DNA from: Strongylocentrotus droebachiensis
Lineage: Eukaryota; Echinodermata; Echinoidea; Camarodonta; Strongylocentrotidae
Assembly: GCA_035222895.1 (NCBI GenBank)
Contig: JAVYIG010000898.1
Span: 248,001-312,000 of the forward strand
Direction: 5' to 3'
DNA length: 64,000 nucleotides
Part shown: one piece after another, positions 37,201 to 52,200 of the stretch
Layout of the letters: each line of letters starts with the position of its first letter
Position numbering within the stretch: the stretch's first letter is position 1
Notes under the pieces: model-generated
What the model was told of the DNA's origin: nothing
The model's database searches: none
Seen by the model: the letters and a program-made list of their open reading frames with translations, nothing else
Made by a program: the position numbers and the translations under genes

Positions 37201-40200
37201 ACTGTCATATTGTGCAATAAAAGAGTAATTTGAAGCATTTTTTACATTTGCAAATATCTTTCTTAAAAAGAATGGTATGGTCTCCTAAGTGGTATCATTA
37301 TGTTGCGCTTGAGCTTCTCTACCTGTTCGCGACATCGGTTTATGTTTCTCATCTTTCCCTTAAAAAAATGTACCATGGTAACCAACATTCCATGGTAGTC
37401 AAAATTACCATGGTGGACCACGGTAACCATGGTTATCATGGTACATCACATTTGCAAATATCTTTCTTAAAAAGAATGGTATGGTCTCCTAAGTGGTATC
37501 ATTGTGTTGCGCTTGAGCTTCTCTACCTGTTCGCGCCATCGGTTTATGTTTCTCATCCTTATTTATTGCGCGGTGTTGAAAACGATTAAATCGCGTATAT
37601 ACTGTCATATTTTTCAATAAAAGAGTCATTTGAAGCATTTTTTACATTTGCAAATATCTTTCTTAAAAAGAATGGTATGGTCTCCTAAGTGGTATCATTA
37701 TGTTGCGCTTGAGCTTCTCTACCTGTTTGCGCCATCGGTTTATGTTTCTCATCTTTATTTATTGCGCGATGTTGAAAACGATTAAATCGCGTATATACTG
37801 TCATATTGCGCAATAAAAGAGTCATTTGAAGCATTTTTTACATTTGCAACATCACATTTGCAAATATCTTTCTTAAAAAGAATGGTATGGTCTCCTAAGT
37901 GGTATCATTGTGTTGCGCTTGAGCTTCTCTACCTGTTCGCGCCATCGGTTTATGTTTCTCATCCTTATTTATTGCGCGGTGTTGAAAACGATTAAATCGC
38001 GTATATACTGTCATATTTTTCAATAAAAGAGTCATTTGAAGCATTTTTTACATTTGCAAATATCTTTCTTAAAAAGAATGGTATGGTCTCCTAAGTGGTA
38101 TCATTGTGTTGCGCTTGAGCTTCTCTACCTGTTCGCGCCATCGGTTTATGTTTCTCATCCTTATTTATTGCGCGGTGTTGAAAACGATTAAATCGCGTAT
38201 ATACTGTCATATTTTTCAATAAAAGAGTCATTTGAAGCATTTTTTACATTTGCAAATATCTTTCTTAAAAAGAATGGTATGGTCTCCTAAGTGGTATCAT
38301 TATGTTGCGCTTGAGCTTCTCTACCTGTTTGCGCCATCGGTTTATGTTTCTCATCTTTATTTATTGCGCGATGTTGAAAACGATTAAATCGCGTATATAC
38401 TGTCATATTGCACAATAAAAGAGCCATTTGAAGCAAGTTTTACATTTGCAAATATCTTTCTTAAAAAAATCAACTCGGTCTCCTAAGTGGTATCATTGTG
38501 TTGCGCTTGAGCTTCTCTACCTGTTCGCGCCATCGGTTTATGTTTCTCATCCTTATTTATTGCGCGGTGTTGAAAACGATTAAATCGCGTATATACTGTC
38601 ATATTTTTCAATAAAAGAGTCATTTGAAGCATTTTTTACATTTGCAAATATCTTTCTTAAAAAGAATGGTATGGTCTCCTAAGTGGTATCATTGTGTTGC
38701 GCTTGAGCTTCTCTACCTGTTCGCGCCATCGGTTTATGTTTCTCATCCTTATTTATTGCGCGGTGTTGAAAACGATTAAATCGCGTATATACTGTCATAT
38801 TTTTCAATAAAAGAGTCATTTGAAGCATTTTTTACATTTGCAAATATCTTTCTTAAAAAGAATGGTATGGTCTCCTAAGTGGTATCATTATGTTGCGCTT
38901 GAGCTTCTCTACCTGTTTGCGCCATCGGTTTATGTTTCTCATCTTTATTTATTGCGCGATGTTGAAAACGATTAAATCGCGTATATACTGTCATATTGCA
39001 CAATAAAAGAGCCATTTGAAGCAAGTTTTACATTTGCAAATATCTTTCTTAAAAAAATCAACTCGGTCTCCTAAGTGGTATCATTATGCTGCGCTTGAGC
39101 TTCTCTATCTGTTCGCGTCATCGGTTTATGTTTTTCATCTTTATTTATTGCGCTTAGAATGCTATGGTCTCCTAAATGGTATCATTATGTTGCGCTTGAG
39201 CTTCTCTACCTGTTCGCGACATCGGTTTATGTTTCTCATCTTTCCCTTAAAAAAATGTACCATGGTAACCAACATTCCATGGTAGTCAAAATTACCATGG
39301 TGGACCACGGTAACCATGGTTATCATGGTACATCACATTTGCAAATATCTTTCTTAAAAAGAATGGTATGGTCTCCTAAGTGGTATCATTGTGTTGCGCT
39401 TGAGCTTCTCTACCTGTTCGCGCCATCGGTTTATGTTTCTCATCCTTATTTATTGCGCGGTGTTGAAAACGATTAAATCGCGTATATACTGTCATATTTT
39501 TCAATAAAAGAGTCATTTGAAGCATTTTTTACATTTGCAAATATCTTTCTTAAAAAGAATGGTATGGTCTCCTAAGTGGTATCATTATGTTGCGCTTGAG
39601 CTTCTCTACCTGTTTGCGCCATCGGTTTATGTTTCTCATCTTTATTTATTGCGCGGTGTTGAAAACGATTAAATCGCGTATATACTGTCATATTGTGCAA
39701 TAAAAGAGTCATTTGAAGCATTTTTTACATTTGCAAATATCTTTCTTAAAAAGAATGGTATGGTCTCCTAAGTGGTATCATTATGTTGCGCTTGAGCTTC
39801 TCTATCTGTTCGCGTCATCGGTTTATGTTTTTCATCTTTATTTATTGCGCTTAGAATGCTATGGTCTCCTAAATGGTATCATTATGTTGCGCTTGAGCTT
39901 CTCTACCTGTTCGCGACATCGGTTTATGTTTCTCATCTTTCCCTTAAAAAAATGTACCATGGTAACCAACATTCCATGGTAGTCAAAATTACCATGGTGG
40001 ACCACGGTAACCATGGTTATCATGGTACATCACATTTGCAAATATCTTTCTTAAAAAGAATGGTATGGTCTCCTAAGTGGTATCATTATGTTGCGCTTGA
40101 GCTTCTCTACCTGTTCGCGCCATCGGTTTATGTTTCTCATCCTTATTTATTGCGCGATGTTGAAAACGATTAAATCGCGTATATACTGTCATATTGCGCA

Positions 40201-43200
40201 ATAAAAGAGTCATTTGAAGCATTTTTTACATTTTCAACATCACATTTGCAAATATCTTTCTTAAAAAGAATGGTATGGTCTCCTAAGTGGTATCATTATG
40301 TTGCGCTTGAGCTTCTCTACCTGTTCGCGCCATCGGTTTATGTTTCTCATCCTTATTTATTGCGCGGTGTTGAAAACGATTAAATCGCGTATATACTGTC
40401 ATATTGTGCAATAAAAGAGTAATTTGAAGCATTTTTTACATTTGCAAATATCTTTCTTAAAAAGAATGGTATGGTCTCCTAAGTGGTATCATTATGTTGC
40501 GCTTGAGCTTCTCTACCTGTTCGCGACATCGGTTTATGTTTCTCATCTTTCCCTTAAAAAAATGTACCATGGTAACCAACATTCCATGGTAGTCAAAATT
40601 ACCATGGTGGACCACGGTAACCATGGTTATCATGGTACATCACATTTGCAAATATCTTTCTTAAAAAGAATGGTATGGTCTCCTAAGTGGTATCATTATG
40701 TTGCGCTTGAGCTTCTCTACCTGTTCGCGCCGTCGGTTTATGTTTCTCATCTTTATTTATTGCGCGATGTTGAAAACGATTAAATCGCGTATATACTGTC
40801 ATATTGCGCAATAAAAGAGTCATTTGAAGCATTTTTTACATTTGCAACATCACATTTGCAAATATCTTTCTTAAAAAGAATGGTATGGTCTCCTAAGTGG
40901 TATCATTATGTTGCGCTTGAGCTTCTCTACCTGTTCGCGCCATCGGTTTATGTTTCTCATCCTTATTTATTGCGCGATGTTGAAAACGATTAAATCGCGT
41001 ATATACTGTCATATTGCGCAATAAAAGAGTCATTTGAAGCATTTTTTTACATTTTCAACATCACATTTGCAAATATCTTTCTTAAAAAGAATGGTATCAT
41101 TATGTTGCGCTTGAGCTTCTCTACCTGTTCGCGCCATCGGTTTATGTTTCTCATCCTTATTTATTGCGCGGTGTTGAAAACGATTAAATCGCGTATATAC
41201 TGTCATATTGTGCAATAAAAGCGTCATTTGAAGCATTTTTTACATTTGCAAATATCTTTCTTAAAAAGAATGGTATGGTCTCCTAAGTGGTATCATTATG
41301 TTGCGCTTGAGCTTCTCTACCTGTTCGCGCCATCGGTTTATGTTTCTCATCCTTATTTATTGCGCGATGTTGAAAACGATTAAATCGCGTATATACTGTC
41401 ATATTGCGCAATAAAAGAGTCATTTGAAGCATTTTTTACATTTTCAACATCACATTTGCAAATATCTTTCTTAAAAAGAATGGTATGGTCTCCTAAGTGG
41501 TATCATTATGTTGCGCTTGAGCTTCTCTACCTGTTCGCGCCATCGGTTTATGTTTCTCATCCTTATTTATTGCGCGGTGTTGAAAACGATTAAATCGCGT
41601 ATATACTGTCATATTGTGCAATAAAAGCGTCATTTGAAGCATTTTTTACATTTGCAAATATCTTTCTTAAAAAGAATGGTATGGTCTCCTAAGTGGTATC
41701 ATTATGTTGCGCTTGAGCTTCTCTACCTGTTCGCGCCATCGGTTTATGTTTCTCATCCTTATTTATTGCGCGATGTTGAAAACGATTAAATCGCGTATAT
41801 ACTGTCATATTGCGCAATAAAAGAGTCATTTGAAGCATTTTTTACATTTTCAACATCACATTTGCAAATATCTTTCTTAAAAAGAATGGTATGGTCTCCT
41901 AAGTGGTATCATTATGTTGCGCTTGAGCTTCTCTACCTGTTCGCGCCATCGGTTTATGTTTCTCATCCTTATTTATTGCGCGGTGTTGAAAACGATTAAA
42001 TCGCGTATATACTGTCATATTGTGCAATAAAAGAGTCATTTGAAGCATTTTTTACATTTGCAAATATCTTTCTTAAAAAGAATGGTATGGTCTCCTAAGT
42101 GGTATCATTATGTTGCGCTTGAGCTTCTCTACCTGTTCGCGACATCGGTTTATGTTTCTCATCTTTCCCTTAAAAAAATGTACCATGGTAACCAACATTC
42201 CATGGTAGTCAAAATTACCATGGTGGACCACGGTAACCATGGTTATCATGGTACATCACATTTGCAAATATCTTTCTTAAAAAGAATGGTATGGTCTCCT
42301 AAGTGGTATCATTATGTTGCGCTTGAGCTTCTCTACCTGTTCGCGACATCGGTTTATGTTTCTCATCTTTCCCTTAAAAAAATGTACCATGGTAACCAAC
42401 ATTCCATGGTAGTCAAAATTACCATGGTGGACCACGGTAACCATGGTTATCATGGTACATCACATTTGCAAATATCTTTCTTAAAAAGAATGGTATGGTC
42501 TCCTAAGTGGTATCATTATGTTGCGTTTGAGCTTCTCTACCTGTTCGCGCCATCGGTTTATGTTTCTCATCCTTATTTATTGCGCGGTGTTGAAAACGAT
42601 TAAATCGCGTATATACTGTCATATTTTTCAATAAAAGAGTCATTTGAAGCATTTTTTACATTTGCAAATATCTTTCTTAAAAAGAATGGTATGGTCTCCT
42701 AAGTGGTATCATTATGTTGCGCTTGAGCTTCTCTACCTGTTCGCGACATCGGTTTATGTTTCTCATCTTTCCCTTAAAAAAATGTACCATGGTAACCAAC
42801 ATTCCATGGTAGTCAAAATTACCATGGTGGACCACGGTAACCATGGTTATCATGGTACATCACATTTGCAAATATCTTTCTTAAAAAGAATGGTATGGTC
42901 TCCTAAGTGGTATCATTATGTTGCGTTTGAGCTTCTCTACCTGTTCGCGCCATCGGTTTATGTTTCTCATCCTTATTTATTGCGCGGTGTTGAAAACGAT
43001 TAAATCGCGTATATACTGTCATATTTTTCAATAAAAGAGTCATTTGAAGCATTTTTTACATTTGCAAATATCTTTCTTAAAAAGAATGGTATGGTCTCCT
43101 AAGTGGTATCATTATGTTGCGCTTGAGCTTCTCTACCTGTTTGCGCCATCGGTTTATGTTTCTCATCTTTATTTATTGCGCGATGTTGAAAACGATTAAA

Positions 43201-46200
43201 TCGCGTATATACTGTCATATTGCGCAATAAAAGAGTCATTTGAAGCATTTTTTACATTTGCAACATCACATTTGCAAATATCTTTCTTAAAAAGAATGGT
43301 ATCATTATGTTGCGCTTGAGCTTCTCTACCTGTTCGCGCCATCGGTTTATGTTTCTCATCCTTATTTATTGCGCGGTGTTGAAAACGATTAAATCGCGTA
43401 TATACTGTCATATTGTGCAATAAAAGAGTCATTTGAAGCATTTTTTACATTTGCAAATATCTTTCTTAAAAAGAATGGTATGGTCTCCTAAGTGGTATCA
43501 TTATGTTGCGCTTGAGCTTCTCTACCTGTTCGCGACATCGGTTTATGTTTCTCATCTTTCCCTTAAAAAAATGTACCATGGTAACCAACATTCCATGGTA
43601 GTCAAAATTACCATGGTGGACCACGGTAACCATGGTTATCATGGTACATCACATTTGCAAATATCTTTCTTAAAAAGAATGGTATGGTCTCCTAAGTGGT
43701 ATCATTATGTTGCGCTTGAGCTTCTCTACCTGTTCGCGACATCGGTTTATGTTTCTCATCTTTCCCTTAAAAAAATGTACCATGGTAACCAACATTCCAT
43801 GGTAGTCAAAATTACCATGGTGGACCACGGTAACCATGGTTATCATGGTACATCACATTTGCAAATATCTTTCTTAAAAAGAATGGTATGGTCTCCTAAG
43901 TGGTATCATTATGTTGCGTTTGAGCTTCTCTACCTGTTCGCGCCATCGGTTTATGTTTCTCATCCTTATTTATTGCGCGGTGTTGAAAACGATTAAATCG
44001 CGTATATACTGTCATATTTTTCAATAAAAGAGTCATTTGAAGCATTTTTTACATTTGCAAATATCTTTCTTAAAAAGAATGGTATGGTCTCCTAAGTGGT
44101 ATCATTATGTTGCGCTTGAGCTTCTCTACCTGTTCGCGACATCGGTTTATGTTTCTCATCTTTCCCTTAAAAAAATGTACCATGGTAACCAACATTCCAT
44201 GGTAGTCAAAATTACCATGGTGGACCACGGTAACCATGGTTATCATGGTACATCACATTTGCAAATATCTTTCTTAAAAAGAATGGTATGGTCTCCTAAG
44301 TGGTATCATTATGTTGCGTTTGAGCTTCTCTACCTGTTCGCGCCATCGGTTTATGTTTCTCATCCTTATTTATTGCGCGGTGTTGAAAACGATTAAATCG
44401 CGTATATACTGTCATATTTTTCAATAAAAGAGTCATTTGAAGCATTTTTTACATTTGCAAATATCTTTCTTAAAAAGAATGGTATGGTCTCCTAAGTGGT
44501 ATCATTATGTTGCGCTTGAGCTTCTCTACCTGTTTGCGCCATCGGTTTATGTTTCTCATCTTTATTTATTGCGCGATGTTGAAAACGATTAAATCGCGTA
44601 TATACTGTCATATTGCGCAATAAAAGAGTCATTTGAAGCATTTTTTACATTTGCAACATCACATTTGCAAATATCTTTCTTAAAAAGAATGGTATCATTA
44701 TGTTGCGCTTGAGCTTCTCTACCTGTTCGCGCCATCGGTTTATGTTTCTCATCCTTATTTATTGCGCGGTGTTGAAAACGATTAAATCGCGTATATACTG
44801 TCATATTGTGCAATAAAAGCGTCATTTGAAGCATTTTTTACATTTGCAAATATCTTTCTTAAAAAGAATGGTATGGTCTCCTAAGTGGTATCATTATGTT
44901 GCGCTTGAGCTTCTCTACCTGTTCGCGCCATCGGTTTATGTTTCTCATCCTTATTTATTGCGCGGTGTTGAAAACGATTAAATCGCGTATATACTGTCAT
45001 ATTGTGCAATAAAAGAGTCATTTGAAGCATTTTTTACATTTGCAAATATCTTTCTTAAAAAGAATGGTATGGTCTCCTAAGTGGTATCATTATGTTGCGC
45101 TTGAGCTTCTCTACCTGTTCGCGACATCGGTTTATGTTTCTCATCTTTCCCTTAAAAAAATGTACCATGGTAACCAACATTCCATGGTAGTCAAAATTAC
45201 CATGGTGGACCACGGTAACCATGGTTATCATGGTACATCACATTTGCAAATATCTTTCTTAAAAAGAATGGTATGGTCTCCTAAGTGGTATCATTATGTT
45301 GCGCTTGAGCTTCTCTACCTGTTCGCGACATCGGTTTATGTTTCTCATCTTTCCCTTAAAAAAATGTACCATGGTAACCAACATTCCATGGTAGTCAAAA
45401 TTACCATGGTGGACCACGGTAACCATGGTTATCATGGTACATCACATTTGCAAATATCTTTCTTAAAAAGAATGGTATGGTCTCCTAAGTGGTATCATTA
45501 TGTTGCGCTTGAGCTTCTCTACCTGTTCGCGCCATCGGTTTATGTTTCTCATCTTTATTTATTGCGCGATGTTGAAAACGATTAAATCGCGTATATACTG
45601 TCATATTGCGCAATAAAAGAGTCATTTGAATTATTTTTTACATTTGCAACATCACATTTGCAAATATCTTTCTTAAAAAGAATGGTATGGTCTCCTAAGT
45701 AGTATCATTATGTTGCGCTTGAGCTTCTCTACCTGTTCGCGTCATCGGTTTATGTTTTTCATCTTTATTTATTGCGCTTAGAATGCTATGGTCTCCTAAA
45801 TGGTATCATTATGTTGCGCTTGAGCTTCTCTACCTGTTCGCGACATCGGTTTATGTTTCTCATCTTTCCCTTAAAAAAATGTACCATGGTAACCAACATT
45901 CCATGGTAGTCAAAATTACCATGGTGGACCACGGTAACCATGGTTATCATGGTACATCACATTTGCAAATATCTTTCTTAAAAAGAATGGTATGGTCTCC
46001 TAAGTGGTATCATTGTGTTGCGCTTGAGCTTCTCTACCTGTTCGCGCCATCGGTTTATGTTTCTCATCCTTATTTATTGCGCGGTGTTGAAAACGATTAA
46101 ATCGCGTATATACTGTCATATTTTTCAATAAAAGAGTCATTTGAAGCATTTTTTACATTTGCAAATATCTTTCTTAAAAAGAATGGTATGGTCTCCTAAG

Positions 46201-49200
46201 TGGTATCATTATGTTGCGCTTGAGCTTCTCTACCTGTTTGCGCCATCGGTTTATGTTTCTCATCTTTATTTATTGCGCGATGTTGAAAACGATTAAATCG
46301 CGTATATACTGTCATATTGCGCAATAAAAGAGTCATTTGAAGCATTTTTTACATTTGCAACATCACATTTGCAAATATCTTTCTTAAAAAGAATGGTATG
46401 GTCTCCTAAGTGGTATCATTGTGTTGCGCTTGAGCTTCTCTACCTGTTCGCGCCATCGGTTTATGTTTCTCATCCTTATTTATTGCGCGGTGTTGAAAAC
46501 GATTAAATCGCGTATATACTGTCATATTTTTCAATAAAAGAGTCATTTGAAGCATTTTTTACATTTGCAAATATCTTTCTTAAAAAGAATGGTATGGTCT
46601 CCTAAGTGGTATCATTATGTTGCGCTTGAGCTTCTCTACCTGTTTGCGCCATCGGTTTATGTTTCTCATCTTTATTTATTGCGCGATGTTGAAAACGATT
46701 AAATCGCGTATATACTGTCATATTGCGCAATAAAAGAGTCATTTGAAGCATTTTTTACATTTGCAACATCACATTTGCAAATATCTTTCTTAAAAAGAAT
46801 GGTATCATTATGTTGCGCTTGAGCTTCTCTACCTGTTCGCGCCATCGGTTTATGTTTCTCATCCTTATTTATTGCGCGGTGTTGAAAACGATTAAATCGC
46901 GTATATACTGTCATATTGTGCAATAAAAGCGTCATTTGAAGCATTTTTTACATTTGCAAATATCTTTCTTAAAAAGAATGGTATGGTCTCCTAAGTGGTA
47001 TCATTATGTTGCGCTTGAGCTTCTCTACCTGTTCGCGCCATCGGTTTATGTTTCTCATCCTTATTTATTGCGCGGTGTTGAAAACGATTAAATCGCGTAT
47101 ATACTGTCATATTGTGCAATAAAAGAGTCATTTGAAGCATTTTTTACATTTGCAAATATCTTTCTTAAAAAGAATGGTATGGTCTCCTAAGTGGTATCAT
47201 TATGTTGCGCTTGAGCTTCTCTACCTGTTCGCGACATCGGTTTATGTTTCTCATCTTTCCCTTAAAAAAATGTACCATGGTAACCAACATTCCATGGTAG
47301 TCAAAATTACCATGGTGGACCACGGTAACCATGGTTATCATGGTACATCACATTTGCAAATATCTTTCTTAAAAAGAATGGTATGGTCTCCTAAGTGGTA
47401 TCATTATGTTGCGCTTGAGCTTCTCTACCTGTTCGCGACATCGGTTTATGTTTCTCATCTTTCCCTTAAAAAAATGTACCATGGTAACCAACATTCCATG
47501 GTAGTCAAAATTACCATGGTGGACCACGGTAACCATGGTTATCATGGTACATCACATTTGCAAATATCTTTCTTAAAAAGAATGGTATGGTCTCCTAAGT
47601 GGTATCATTATGTTGCGCTTGAGCTTCTCTACCTGTTCGCGCCATCGGTTTATGTTTCTCATCTTTATTTATTGCGCGATGTTGAAAACGATTAAATCGC
47701 GTATATACTGTCATATTGCGCAATAAAAGAGTCATTTGAAGCATTTTTTACATTTGCAACATCACATTTGCAAATATCTTTCTTAAAAAGAATGGTATGG
47801 TCTCCTAAGTGGTATCATTATGTTGCGCTTGAGCTTCTCTACCTGTTCGCGTCATCGGTTTATGTTTTTCATCTTTATTTATTGCGCTTAGAATGCTATG
47901 GTCTCCTAAATGGTATCATTATGTTGCGCTTGAGCTTCTCTACCTGTTCGCGACATCGGTTTATGTTTCTCATCTTTCCCTTAAAAAAATGTACCATGGT
48001 AACCAACATTCCATGGTAGTCAAAATTACCATGGTGGACCACGGTAACCATGGTTATCATGGTACATCACATTTGCAAATATCTTTCTTAAAAAGAATGG
48101 TATGGTCTCCTAAGTGGTATCATTGTGTTGCGCTTGAGCTTCTCTACCTGTTCGCGCCATCGGTTTATGTTTCTCATCCTTATTTATTGCGCGGTGTTGA
48201 AAACGATTAAATCGCGTATATACTGTCATATTTTTCAATAAAAGAGTCATTTGAAGCATTTTTTACATTTGCAAATATCTTTCTTAAAAAGAATGGTATG
48301 GTCTCCTAAGTGGTATCATTATGTTGCGCTTGAGCTTCTCTACCTGTTTGCGCCATCGGTTTATGTTTCTCATCTTTATTTATTGCGCGATGTTGAAAAC
48401 GATTAAATCGCGTATATACTGTCATATTGCGCAATAAAAGAGTCATTTGAAGCATTTTTTACATTTGCAACATCACATTTGCAAATATCTTTCTTAAAAA
48501 GAATGGTATGGTCTCCTAAGTGGTATCATTGTGTTGCGCTTGAGCTTCTCTACCTGTTCGCGCCATCGGTTTATGTTTCTCATCCTTATTTATTGCGCGG
48601 TGTTGAAAACGATTAAATCGCGTATATACTGTCATATTTTTCAATAAAAGAGTCATTTGAAGCATTTTTTACATTTGCAAATATCTTTCTTAAAAAGAAT
48701 GGTATGGTCTCCTAAGTGGTATCATTGTGTTGCGCTTGAGCTTCTCTACCTGTTCGCGCCATCGGTTTATGTTTCTCATCCTTATTTATTGCGCGGTGTT
48801 GAAAACGATTAAATCGCGTATATACTGTCATATTTTTCAATAAAAGAGTCATTTGAAGCATTTTTTACATTTGCAAATATCTTTCTTAAAAAGAATGGTA
48901 TGGTCTCCTAAGTGGTATCATTATGTTGCGCTTGAGCTTCTCTACCTGTTTGCGCCATCGGTTTATGTTTCTCATCTTTATTTATTGCGCGATGTTGAAA
49001 ACGATTAAATCGCGTATATACTGTCATATTGCACAATAAAAGAGCCATTTGAAGCAAGTTTTACATTTGCAAATATCTTTCTTAAAAAAATCAACTCGGT
49101 CTCCTAAGTGGTATCATTGTGTTGCGCTTGAGCTTCTCTACCTGTTCGCGCCATCGGTTTATGTTTCTCATCCTTATTTATTGCGCGGTGTTGAAAACGA

Positions 49201-52200
49201 TTAAATCGCGTATATACTGTCATATTTTTCAATAAAAGAGTCATTTGAAGCATTTTTTACATTTGCAAATATCTTTCTTAAAAAGAATGGTATGGTCTCC
49301 TAAGTGGTATCATTGTGTTGCGCTTGAGCTTCTCTACCTGTTCGCGCCATCGGTTTATGTTTCTCATCCTTATTTATTGCGCGGTGTTGAAAACGATTAA
49401 ATCGCGTATATACTGTCATATTTTTCAATAAAAGAGTCATTTGAAGCATTTTTTACATTTGCAAATATCTTTCTTAAAAAGAATGGTATGGTCTCCTAAG
49501 TGGTATCATTATGTTGCGCTTGAGCTTCTCTACCTGTTTGCGCCATCGGTTTATGTTTCTCATCTTTATTTATTGCGCGATGTTGAAAACGATTAAATCG
49601 CGTATATACTGTCATATTGCACAATAAAAGAGCCATTTGAAGCAAGTTTTACATTTGCAAATATCTTTCTTAAAAAAATCAACTCGGTCTCCTAAGTGGT
49701 ATCATTATGCTGCGCTTGAGCTTCTCTATCTGTTCGCGTCATCGGTTTATGTTTTTCATCTTTATTTATTGCGCTTAGAATGCTATGGTCTCCTAAATGG
49801 TATCATTATGTTGCGCTTGAGCTTCTCTACCTGTTCGCGACATCGGTTTATGTTTCTCATCTTTCCCTTAAAAAAATGTACCATGGTAACCAACATTCCA
49901 TGGTAGTCAAAATTACCATGGTGGACCACGGTAACCATGGTTATCATGGTACATCACATTTGCAAATATCTTTCTTAAAAAGAATGGTATGGTCTCCTAA
50001 GTGGTATCATTGTGTTGCGCTTGAGCTTCTCTACCTGTTCGCGCCATCGGTTTATGTTTCTCATCCTTATTTATTGCGCGGTGTTGAAAACGATTAAATC
50101 GCGTATATACTGTCATATTTTTCAATAAAAGAGTCATTTGAAGCATTTTTTACATTTGCAAATATCTTTCTTAAAAAGAATGGTATGGTCTCCTAAGTGG
50201 TATCATTATGTTGCGCTTGAGCTTCTCTACCTGTTTGCGCCATCGGTTTATGTTTCTCATCTTTATTTATTGCGCGGTGTTGAAAACGATTAAATCGCGT
50301 ATATACTGTCATATTGTGCAATAAAAGAGTCATTTGAAGCATTTTTTACATTTGCAAATATCTTTCTTAAAAAGAATGGTATGGTCTCCTAAGTGGTATC
50401 ATTATGTTGCGCTTGAGCTTCTCTACCTGTTCGCGACATCGGTTTATGTTTCTCATCTTTCCCTTAAAAAAATGTACCATGGTAACCAACATTCCATGGT
50501 AGTCAAAATTACCATGGTGGACCACGGTAACCATGGTTATCATGGTACATCACATTTGCAAATATCTTTCTTAAAAAGAATGGTATGGTCTCCTAAGTGG
50601 TATCATTATGTTGCGCTTGAGCTTCTCTACCTGTTCGCGCCATCGGTTTATGTTTCTCATCTTTATTTATTGCGCGATGTTGAAAACGATTAAATCGCGT
50701 ATATACTGTCATATTGCGCAATAAAAGAGTCATTTGAAGCATTTTTTACATTTGCAACATCACATTTGCAAATATCTTTCTTAAAAAGAATGGTATGGTC
50801 TCCTAAGTGGTATCATTATGTTGCGCTTGAGCTTCTCTACCTGTTCGCGTCATCGGTTTATGTTTTTCATCTTTATTTATTGCGCTTAGAATGCTATGGT
50901 CTCCTAAATGGTATCATTATGTTGCGCTTGAGCTTCTCTACCTGTTCGCGACATCGGTTTATGTTTCTCATCTTTCCCTTAAAAAAATGTACCATGGTAA
51001 CCAACATTCCATGGTAGTCAAAATTACCATGGTGGACCACGGTAACCATGGTTATCATGGTACATCACATTTGCAAATATCTTTCTTAAAAAGAATGGTA
51101 TGGTCTCCTAAGTGGTATCATTGTGTTGCGCTTGAGCTTCTCTACCTGTTCGCGCCATCGGTTTATGTTTCTCATCCTTATTTATTGCGCGGTGTTGAAA
51201 ACGATTAAATCGCGTATATACTGTCATATTTTTCAATAAAAGAGTCATTTGAAGCATTTTTTACATTTGCAAATATCTTTCTTAAAAAGAATGGTATGGT
51301 CTCCTAAGTGGTATCATTATGTTGCGCTTGAGCTTCTCTACCTGTTTGCGCCATCGGTTTATGTTTCTCATCTTTATTTATTGCGCGATGTTGAAAACGA
51401 TTAAATCGCGTATATACTGTCATATTGCGCAATAAAAGAGTCATTTGAAGCATTTTTTACATTTGCAACATCACATTTGCAAATATCTTTCTTAAAAAGA
51501 ATGGTATGGTCTCCTAAGTGGTATCATTGTGTTGCGCTTGAGCTTCTCTACCTGTTCGCGCCATCGGTTTATGTTTCTCATCCTTATTTATTGCGCGGTG
51601 TTGAAAACGATTAAATCGCGTATATACTGTCATATTTTTCAATAAAAGAGTCATTTGAAGCATTTTTTACATTTGCAAATATCTTTCTTAAAAAGAATGG
51701 TATGGTCTCCTAAGTGGTATCATTGTGTTGCGCTTGAGCTTCTCTACCTGTTCGCGCCATCGGTTTATGTTTCTCATCCTTATTTATTGCGCGGTGTTGA
51801 AAACGATTAAATCGCGTATATACTGTCATATTTTTCAATAAAAGAGTCATTTGAAGCATTTTTTACATTTGCAAATATCTTTCTTAAAAAGAATGGTATG
51901 GTCTCCTAAGTGGTATCATTATGTTGCGCTTGAGCTTCTCTACCTGTTTGCGCCATCGGTTTATGTTTCTCATCTTTATTTATTGCGCGATGTTGAAAAC
52001 GATTAAATCGCGTATATACTGTCATATTGCACAATAAAAGAGCCATTTGAAGCAAGTTTTACATTTGCAAATATCTTTCTTAAAAAAATCAACTCGGTCT
52101 CCTAAGTGGTATCATTGTGTTGCGCTTGAGCTTCTCTACCTGTTCGCGCCATCGGTTTATGTTTCTCATCCTTATTTATTGCGCGGTGTTGAAAACGATT